64,000 nt of DNA from assembly GCA_045535935.1 (NCBI GenBank), contig JAZSMO010000034.1:1-64000 (forward strand), written 5' to 3'. Of the stretch, positions 8,287 to 14,410 are shown one piece after another; position 1 is the stretch's first letter, and every line of letters begins with the position of its first letter. The DNA comes from SVFI01 sp045535935. GTDB lineage: Bacteria > Bacillota > Clostridia > Lachnospirales > Lachnospiraceae. A program made the translations under genes and the position numbers. Below the pieces are notes generated by a model. The model worked only from the letters and a program-made list of their open reading frames with translations. It ran no database searches and had not been told where the DNA came from.

Positions 8287-8552
8287 TTACGGTTGAGATT
8301 TGAGTTTTTGTGCGTGGGGCTGTGCTATTTTTCCGGGTTACGGTTCGATTCTCCATTATATATATTTAAACCGTAACATTTCTTGTGTTTTACGGTTGCT
8401 TTTCAGAATACAAAACTGCGACCGTAAGAAGCAGGCTATGATTACGGTTACAAATACAAATTCAGCTGGACAACCGTAACTGGCAAGAATTTTTACGGTT
8501 GAGGGATCCGAAATACTCGAATAAGCGGTAAGTACCTGAAATTCTTACGGTC
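8287..8552. repeat. Array 1: octamer TTACGGTT in alternating orientation, 51-52 bp period
   Basis: Forward copies of TTACGGTT start at 8287, 8338, 8390, 8442, 8493 and 8545 (the last ends in TC); steps are 51, 52, 52, 51 and 52. Reverse copies AACCGTAA start at 8369, 8420 (one mismatch), 8472 and 8524 (two mismatches), again 51-52 bp apart. Reverse-to-forward gaps are 13-14 bp and forward-to-reverse gaps 22-23 bp. The sequence between motifs is not repeated. Every neighbouring forward/reverse pair can form a hairpin of about 8 bp. This fills most of the 504-base gap between atpC and the Xre gene; no gene was found there. Confidence 0.9.
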
Positions 8553-8632
8553 ATCAAAGACAAAAACAGAATATCGGCGGTATGAGTAGATTTTGGCGGA
8601 AGCAATCAGAGCATATGTGTAGAGAATATTCA

Positions 8633-8664
8633 AAAAAACGACAGGAAATTTCCTGTCGTTTTTT
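8633..8664. terminator. Bidirectional terminator, perfect 32-bp palindrome
   Basis: A run of A, then ACGACAGGAAA, is mirrored by TTTCCTGTCGT and a run of T, giving a perfect palindrome centred at 8648/8649. It lies 14 bp beyond the Xre stop codon on the minus strand and can terminate transcription from both sides, separating array 1 from the regulator. Confidence 0.9.
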
Positions 8665-8678
8665 GCTTGAAACAATGC

Positions 8679-8915
8679 CTATATGTCTTTGAAAAAACAA
8701 TTTATATCTGTCTGAAAAAGTTTAGCGAGGGCAACCAATTCCGAAACGCGGATATTGTAGGTTCCGCACTCGATTTGTGAATAGCTGCTGCGCGAGATTT
8801 CGAGGCCCTGTAGTTGCAGATGGGTAACGACCTGCTCCTGCGTCAGTTTTTTCGCTTTGCGCAATGCCCGGATATTATTGCCGATATGAATGTCCTGTTT
8901 GATTTTCTGTGACAT
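8679..8915 (-). CDS. Xre-family HTH transcriptional regulator
   Basis: 78 residues. The start MSQKIKQDIH (ATG 8913-8915) has GAGGA eight to nine bases upstream; a longer frame into the promoter region has no such site. Residues about 11-68 form a helix-turn-helix of the Cro/C1 type (IGNNIRALRKAKKLTQEQVV ... SRSSYSQIECGTYN ... LVALAKLF), and there is nothing else, so it is a minimal DNA-binding protein. It is divergent from the MBOAT gene and the shared intergenic region has two 18-bp dyads, so control of its own gene and of the O-acylation pair is likely. Confidence 0.85.
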   Translation of the reverse strand: MSQKIKQDIHIGNNIRALRKAKKLTQEQVVTHLQLQGLEISRSSYSQIECGTYNIRVSELVALAKLFQTDINCFFKDI

Positions 8916-8935
8916 AACATCATCCTCGTAAGATT

Positions 8936-8953
8936 TGCAATGAATAAGTTGCA
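8936..8953. promoter_or_regulatory. Operator-like dyad 1 (Xre/MBOAT intergenic region)
   Basis: TGCAATGAATAAGTTGCA: arms TGCAA / TTGCA, with the same central AATA as dyad 2. It lies between the Xre start codon and the MBOAT promoter, 53 bp (about five helical turns) from dyad 2. Confidence 0.6.
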
Positions 8954-8959
8954 TTTTTA

Positions 8960-8988
8960 TTGATTTTATCCGTTTTTGGGAATATAAT
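8960..8988 (+). promoter_or_regulatory. Promoter of the MBOAT-SGNH pair
   Basis: TTGATT (8960-8965), 17 bp, and perfect TATAAT (8983-8988). The -10 is directly followed by dyad 2, so a bound repressor would cover the start site. Confidence 0.65.
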
Positions 8989-9006
8989 TGCAATGAATAC
9001 ATTGCA
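8989..9006. promoter_or_regulatory. Operator-like dyad 2
   Basis: TGCAATGAATACATTGCA is a perfect inverted repeat with 7-bp arms TGCAATG / CATTGCA around AATA. It touches the -10 box on its downstream side. The half-site is shared with dyad 1, which suggests one regulator, most simply the adjacent Xre protein. Confidence 0.65.
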
Positions 9007-9034
9007 AAATGAAGATTACGGGGAGATTAGTAGA

Positions 9035-10519
9035 ATGCTGTTCAATTCCTTTGAATTTTTGGTTTTTTTTCCAATCGTTGTGATAATATATTTTCTTATT
9101 CCTAAAAAAATAAAATATATTTGGCTGTTGATTACCAGCTGTTTTTTCTATATGTGCTGGAATCCAAAATACATTATTTTGATTGCAACGTCTGTGCTTA
9201 TTACATATTTAAGCGGAATAGTCCTAGATAAAACAAAAATAGATATGCACAGAAAAATAGTAGTGGCGGTTTCTTTTTTGTCAAATCTTTCTATTTTAGG
9301 TTTCTTTAAATACGCCGATTTTTTGCTTGGTAATATCAATGCGGTATTGGCAAAAATGAACATGGCATTAGTGGAAAAGCCGTTTGATGTGATTCTTCCG
9401 GTTGGAATTTCTTTTTATACCTTTCAGGCATTGAGTTACACCATGGACGTGTACAGAAAAGAGATTGAACCGGAGAAGAATTTTTTGAAATACGCATTGT
9501 TTGTATCATTTTTTCCTCAGCTTGTTGCGGGACCAATTGAAAGATCTAAGAATTTGCTCAATGACATAAGAACAATACCTGAGAAAAAAATGTGGGATTA
9601 TGACAGAATCACCAAAGGTCTTATTATGATGCTTTACGGATTGTTTTTGAAGCTTGTGATAGCAGACCGGGTGGCGATTATGGTTGATTTTGTCTTTAAC
9701 AATTACCAGAATTATGATTCTATTGTGCTACTGATTGGAGCGGTTGGTTTTTCGCTGCAAATATATTGTGATTTTGCCAGCTATTCCACCATCGCAATCG
9801 GTGCAGCAAACGTGATGGGATTTAAATTGATGGAAAACTTTGATACACCATATTTTTCAAGGAGTATCAAAGAGTTTTGGAGAAGATGGCATATATCTTT
9901 GAGTACGTGGTTTCGCGATTATCTATATATTCCGCTTGGTGGAAATAGGTGTTCAAAATTCAGGAAACACATAAATTTGTTGATTACATTTACAGTGAGC
10001 GGAATTTGGCACGGAGCCGGATGGCATTATATTGTATGGGGATTTCTTCATGGGATGTATCAGGTCATAGGAGAATGGCTTGCACCGTTAAAAACCTATG
10101 TGTGTAAGAAATTGTGTGTCAAGACGGAGTCTCTGAGCCATAAACTATTGCAGACGGTGACGACGTTTTCCCTGGTGACATTTGCGTGGATTTTCTTTAG
10201 AGCTAATTCCATGAGAGAGGCTTTGGGATATGTGAAAGGATTGTTCTCGGGATATAAAATAGATACTATTTTTGACGAAACACTGTTGAATATAGGTCTG
10301 AATGAGTATGAGTGGAATGTTCTGTTTGTAGCATTACTTATTTTGTTTTTGATTAGTTTGGTAAAATATAAATTTTCGATGAATCTGAGTGTTTTTTTGC
10401 AGAAACAGTCCGTATGGTTTCGGTGGGCAGTTATTTATATTCTGTTGTTTATGACCATAATATACGGAAAATACGGACCGGAATACAGCCAGCAGGCATT
10501 TATATATTTTCAATTTTGA
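9035..10519 (+). CDS. MBOAT-family O-acyltransferase (AlgI/DltB-like)
   Basis: 494 residues, a polytopic membrane protein. I start at ATG 9035 (MLFNSFEFLVFF), preceded by GGGGAG; the homologous gene at 63209 starts at the same place (MIFNSVSYLLFF). Conserved blocks are VGISFYTFQALSYTMDVYR, FFPQLVAGPIERSKNLL, EFWRRWHISLSTWFRDYLYIPLGG and SGIWHGAGWHYIVWG, with the family histidine at about residue 326. MBOAT proteins of this group move an acyl, usually acetyl, group across the membrane onto extracellular polysaccharide or teichoic acid. The next gene is an SGNH-like partner as in alginate-type systems. The substrate is not predictable. The region is more AT-rich than its surroundings. Confidence 0.88.
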   Translation: MLFNSFEFLVFFPIVVIIYFLIPKKIKYIWLLITSCFFYMCWNPKYIILIATSVLITYLSGIVLDKTKIDMHRKIVVAVSFLSNLSILGFFKYADFLLGNINAVLAKMNMALVEKPFDVILPVGISFYTFQALSYTMDVYRKEIEPEKNFLKYALFVSFFPQLVAGPIERSKNLLNDIRTIPEKKMWDYDRITKGLIMMLYGLFLKLVIADRVAIMVDFVFNNYQNYDSIVLLIGAVGFSLQIYCDFASYSTIAIGAANVMGFKLMENFDTPYFSRSIKEFWRRWHISLSTWFRDYLYIPLGGNRCSKFRKHINLLITFTVSGIWHGAGWHYIVWGFLHGMYQVIGEWLAPLKTYVCKKLCVKTESLSHKLLQTVTTFSLVTFAWIFFRANSMREALGYVKGLFSGYKIDTIFDETLLNIGLNEYEWNVLFVALLILFLISLVKYKFSMNLSVFLQKQSVWFRWAVIYILLFMTIIYGKYGPEYSQQAFIYFQF

Positions 10520-10528
10520 GGAATAAAA

Positions 10529-11557
10529 ATGAAAAAACAAGTACTTAAAATAATATGTTTTTTAATCATCGCCGCGTTGTTGTTCATTCGCATGGATAAA
10601 GTGTTTTCGTTTAAATATTCGAAGTGCATGGACAAGTTTTACGACTTGCCTAAGGAAACAGTAGATGTTTTGTTTATTGGTTCATCACATGTTTATAAAG
10701 GGATTGATCCTTCTGTTCTATATGAAGATTATGGTATTGCTGCATATAATTTAGGAAGTGCGTCACAGCCGATTTGGAATTCTTATTTTTATCTTGAAGA
10801 GGCATTGAAGACGCAGAAGCCTAAATTGATTGTGCTGGAATGTTATAAGGTGACCGGAAATGAGCAATATGCTGATATGCCTACAACGATAAAGGCAGTT
10901 TCGGGAATGAAACTTTCGAAGACATATATCGATGCAATAAAGGTGAGTGTAGAGGATTCGGATGACAGAATAGACTTATATTTTCGATTTCCGAGGTACC
11001 ATTCAAGATACGAAGATATTGACGAAAATGACTTTAAGGATAATTACGGAAAGGCACATTACAGTCATTTTTTGGGCTATATTCCTGAAGAAAAACATGT
11101 TCCTGAAGAGATACCGAAGACAGTTAATGAAGTAGTCGAAAAGGAACCGATTTCGGATAAAAATATGCTTTATTTAAACAAGATAGTAGATCTTGCAAAA
11201 GAAAATGATATTCCTATTATGTTTTTAATTGCGCCGTTTTGCAATACAGCGAAAAGTAAGCAGGTGTATTACAATTCATTAGAACAATATGCATCGGAAA
11301 AAGGAATACCATTGCTGAATGGAAATAAACATTATGCGGAAATCGGCCTGGTCGGAGCAGAAGATTTTGGAGAGGGAAAGCATCTTTTGTACAGTGGGGC
11401 AAAAAAATTTACGAAATATGTGGGGGAGTATTTAAATGAACATTACGAGTTGCCTGACAAGAGAAATCACCCGGATTACGAAATCTGGCAGAAAAATCTG
11501 GAGTATATGAAAGGCTACTATATAAACGCAACAGAAAGCTTCGAGAGAGATGATTAG
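10529..11557 (+). CDS. Membrane-anchored SGNH-like protein, partner of the MBOAT acyltransferase
   Basis: 342 residues. One N-terminal membrane helix (about 5-22), then an extracytoplasmic domain with VLFIGSSHVYKGIDPS (about residues 48-63), the block that holds the nucleophile serine in SGNH/GDSL-type folds, and NLGSASQP. A later FGEGKHLLYSGAKKFT could provide the catalytic histidine (the usual D..H block), as in AlgJ/AlgX-like proteins. It lies nine bases after the MBOAT stop with GAGGA ahead of the start, so the two are co-transcribed. Likely it completes transfer of the acyl group to the surface glycan; this is inference from gene pairing. Confidence 0.75.
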   Translation: MKKQVLKIICFLIIAALLFIRMDKVFSFKYSKCMDKFYDLPKETVDVLFIGSSHVYKGIDPSVLYEDYGIAAYNLGSASQPIWNSYFYLEEALKTQKPKLIVLECYKVTGNEQYADMPTTIKAVSGMKLSKTYIDAIKVSVEDSDDRIDLYFRFPRYHSRYEDIDENDFKDNYGKAHYSHFLGYIPEEKHVPEEIPKTVNEVVEKEPISDKNMLYLNKIVDLAKENDIPIMFLIAPFCNTAKSKQVYYNSLEQYASEKGIPLLNGNKHYAEIGLVGAEDFGEGKHLLYSGAKKFTKYVGEYLNEHYELPDKRNHPDYEIWQKNLEYMKGYYINATESFERDD

Positions 11558-11567
11558 TATTTTTGTG

Positions 11568-11602
11568 AAAAGTGCACATTGCAGTGATGTGCACTTTTTA
11601 CT
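11568..11602 (+). terminator. Terminator after the MBOAT-SGNH pair
   Basis: AAAAGTGCACAT (11568-11579) pairs perfectly with ATGTGCACTTTT (11587-11598) around a seven-base loop; T-rich on the 3' side and A-rich on the 5' side. Confidence 0.88.
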
Positions 11603-11647
11603 ATACTGATTATAAGCAGATTCTTCCTGCATCAGTCAGGAGGAAGA

Positions 11648-12490
11648 ATGGAAAAATTTCAAGATCTAAATTTAAGCAATGCCTTTTTGTTTGCGGCGAC
11701 AGCACAGGATCCGGAGGCGTGCAGGGCAATCCTGTAGATTGTTCTGGAAAGAGAGATTCCACAGGTTAATGTACATGCGGAGCACACAGTATTATTCAGT
11801 TCGGATTATCGGATGATTCGGCTTGACGTATACGGCGAGGATGAGATGGATGTGCAGTACAATATTGAAATGCAGAATCAGAACACCGGGAACCTTCCCC
11901 ACAGAAGTCGGTATCACCATGCAGAGATGGATGTAAGTTCCCTGAAACCGGGAATGGATTTTCGTGACTTGCGACCTTCCTATGTTATTTTCATTTGTAC
12001 CTTTGATCCTTTTGGTGAGGGATTGTACCGGTATACCTTTACAAAACAGTGTAAGGAAGCTGATATTTCCCTTGGAGATGAGACATGCACCATCTATTTT
12101 AATACTAAGGGAAAGAATCCGGAGGATGTGTCAAATGAACTGATTGCGTTTATGGCATATCTCGAGGAATCGACAGATGAGTCTATAGGTAATGGCGCAA
12201 CCGACAATATAAAGCTGCTGCACAAAAAGGTAAAACAGGTTAAGCAAAACGCAAATTTGGAGGCGAAGTATATGACCGGAGAAGATTTATTACGTTGGAG
12301 CAGAGCAGAAGGAGAAGCAAAAGGAAAAGCAGAGAGCATCCTTATTGTTTTGGCGTCTAAATTTGAGGTTTCGGATGAACTTCGCGAGAAGATTTTGTGT
12401 CAGACAGACATATCTGTGCTTGATGAATGGATTGTGCTTGCTGCAAATGCGACATCCGTTGAAGATTTCATCAGCAAAAGTTCTATTTAA
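11648..12490 (+). pseudogene. Rpn-family nuclease / putative transposase, interrupted by an amber codon
   Basis: Reading from ATG 11648 (after AGGAGGA) gives MEKFQDLNLSNAFLFA ... CRAIL, then TAG at 11735-11737 (codon 30), and the same frame continues uninterrupted with IVLEREIPQVNVHAEH ... to TAA 12490. At this place relatives read LE(I/V), so a single GAG-to-TAG change explains the stop. The body has the Rpn/PD-(D/E)XK features: RMIRLDVYGED with the catalytic aspartate, then YNIEMQNQN with the E-x-Q element, RSRYHHAEM, and a Lys/Glu/Gly hinge. A shorter product could start at ATG 11813 but would lack the N-terminal part of the nuclease fold. Its 3' 380 bp are duplicated at the window start. 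Confidence 0.85.
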
Positions 12491-12585
12491 TTCATTTTCA
12501 TGCATTTTTTATCAGTTAAGTTATTCTATTTTAGTTCAATGATTTTCAGAAATTACAAGTAAAAAGGTGCAGGGAGAAGTCTGCT
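12207..12585 (+). repeat. Direct repeat, copy 2 (matches 1-392)
   Basis: Same orientation and near identity to the first 392 bases of the window, including about 95 bp of non-coding sequence after the stop codon. The two copies bracket the ATPase operon and the MBOAT segment. Confidence 0.85.
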
Positions 12586-12679
12586 TTATAGTAGAGTACA
12601 AATGTGTTGATTTCGGACAAGGTTGTGTCGGTTTTTCTTTTTGTGCATATAATATAAAAAATCAATTTGAGGCTGTTTT

Positions 12680-13078
12680 ATGGCAGAAAAACGTATTCTT
12701 CCTTTTTATATGACGTACCCTACGATGCCGATGACACAGACGGATGAGAATCAAATGATGAGAGATTTGGAGTATTTTCAGCAGCTGTATCCTCTCGGAA
12801 CCAAAGCGGTTCAGCGGGAAATACGCAAAGTGATTGATATCATGGACTATGAGGGAAGTCTTATCTATGATGAGTTTCCGGATCGGTTTGCCATGCAGAA
12901 GCTGACAAGGGACATTATAGGTAAAATCAAACTGCAGGCAGAGGAAGAGATGACAGACGGGGAAGAGGTTAAGAGAATATTAGCCTACGATAACTTAGAG
13001 GAGTATATGTTCCTTCTTGTGTTACATGAGGTCTGGAGAAGAAGACACAATCGCAGGCGGGGATATTTTCTTTTTTAG
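12680..13078 (+). CDS. Conserved hypothetical protein
   Basis: 132 residues, soluble, mostly helical, no signal peptide. Visible features are DENQMMRDLEYFQQLYP, MDYEGSLIYDEFPDRFAMQKLTRDI and a very basic C-terminus (WRRRHNRRRGYFLF). I recall similar short proteins in Lachnospiraceae but no known function. TGAGG lies about eight bases before the ATG, and a TATAAT at 12648-12653 could be its -10. The short gap to the next gene leaves co-transcription open. Confidence 0.7.
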   Translation: MAEKRILPFYMTYPTMPMTQTDENQMMRDLEYFQQLYPLGTKAVQREIRKVIDIMDYEGSLIYDEFPDRFAMQKLTRDIIGKIKLQAEEEMTDGEEVKRILAYDNLEEYMFLLVLHEVWRRRHNRRRGYFLF

Positions 13079-13166
13079 TGTGCGGTCTTGACGAAGGACG
13101 GCTCGCAAACTAAAATAACATATGAAAACAAAGGTTGCGCCTATTGCATAGACAGAGGACAAAAGT

Positions 13167-14381
13167 ATGGAACGAATCAGACAGCTTCTTTCAGAAGCGT
13201 TGGATGAAAATTTAAAGCAGATCATTATCAGCAATCCCCGGAAAAAGAATTCTTCGGACGGGGATTGTGTTTCTGCGTCCAAAATTAAGGTGCGCCCGGT
13301 GATGATGAATGGCGGACTTAAGTTTCAGGAGAGCCGTTTTGCCGGAACGCAGGTGTTCCATGCTAACTATGATAAGCCGGAGCTGACGGATATTATATTA
13401 GAAGAGATGGCAGATAGCTTCGGACAACTTGAATTGGAGACAAGTTATCTTAGAGCAACTGCATTGGTCAGCAAGAAGGGTACGGTGACTGTTAAGAAAA
13501 AACAGTTGCAAAGTGCTGACAAGGCGGGCGGAAAAGGTATAGAAAACGCCGGAGATGTGCAAAATGCAAAGCAGTTACTTTCGCACAACCGCGAAAAGCA
13601 ATATATTTTAAAAGAAGGGATTCCGGTTCCGTTTTTGATTGATTTGGGAGTGCAGACAAAGGACGGAAAGATTGTCAGAAGTAAGTATGACAAGTTTCGT
13701 CAGATTAACCGCTTTCTTGAATTTATACAGGATGTGCTTCCGGCGCTTCCGAAGGACCGCAAGGTTTCCATACTGGACTTTGGATGTGGTAAGTCGTACC
13801 TTACTTTTGCCATGTACTATTATCTGAAAGTGCTCAATCACTATGATATAGACATTATCGGGCTGGATCTGAAAAAGGATGTAATCCGCAAGTGCAATGA
13901 ACTCAAGGATAAATACGGATATGACGGTCTGCAGTTTCTGGAGGGAGATATCCGGCAGTACAATGAAAAAGAGGAAGTGGACATGGTCGTAACACTTCAT
14001 GCCTGTGATACGGCGACAGATCATGCCATTGCAAAGGCGATTGCATGGAATGCGAAGGTGATTTTGTCGGTTCCGTGCTGTCAGCATGAATTGAATGCAC
14101 AGATGGAGTGTGAGGAGTTTGCCTCGATATTGAAGTACGGTTTGATCAAAGAACGTATGGCGGCACTTATCACTGACGGAATCCGGGCAAATGTCATGGA
14201 AGCGTATGGCTATGACACGCAGGTGATGGAATTTATCGATATGTCCCACACGCCGAAAAATATTTTGCTCCGCGGAGTGAAATCGCAGGGATTCCGTAAG
14301 CGTGGGACAACCTTGGAAGAGGTACAAAAATTGATGGACATGCTTCATGCAAAGCAGACGCTTGTGGAGCTTTTGAAATAG
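13167..14381 (+). CDS. Class I SAM-dependent methyltransferase (Methyltransf_32-like)
   Basis: 404 residues. The C-terminal two thirds hold a Rossmann methyltransferase: motif I VSILDFGCGKSYLTFAMY (about 204-221), acidic motif II IIGLDLKKDV, motif III EGDIRQY, then VVTLHACDTATDHAIA and VPCCQHELN. The LHACDTATD and CCQHEL blocks are typical of a poorly characterised group that includes eukaryotic GSTCD/METTL25-like proteins. The N-terminal ~170 residues have no recognised domain and may bind the substrate, probably RNA. AGAGGA precedes the start. The substrate is unknown. Confidence 0.8.
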   Translation: MERIRQLLSEALDENLKQIIISNPRKKNSSDGDCVSASKIKVRPVMMNGGLKFQESRFAGTQVFHANYDKPELTDIILEEMADSFGQLELETSYLRATALVSKKGTVTVKKKQLQSADKAGGKGIENAGDVQNAKQLLSHNREKQYILKEGIPVPFLIDLGVQTKDGKIVRSKYDKFRQINRFLEFIQDVLPALPKDRKVSILDFGCGKSYLTFAMYYYLKVLNHYDIDIIGLDLKKDVIRKCNELKDKYGYDGLQFLEGDIRQYNEKEEVDMVVTLHACDTATDHAIAKAIAWNAKVILSVPCCQHELNAQMECEEFASILKYGLIKERMAALITDGIRANVMEAYGYDTQVMEFIDMSHTPKNILLRGVKSQGFRKRGTTLEEVQKLMDMLHAKQTLVELLK

Positions 14382-14410
14382 AAATACTGCTTTAGGCAGG
14401 GAGAATATAG

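Noticed and set aside
8287..8552. Array 1 as a CRISPR array
   Set aside because: The repeated word is only 8 bp and alternates strand, with alternating gaps of 13-14 and 22-23 bp; CRISPR repeats are longer and all in one orientation, and no cas gene is near.
8493..8675. Short minus-strand reading frame of 60 codons
   Set aside because: It runs through array 1 and the 32-bp terminator palindrome, has no ribosome site and no recognisable protein.
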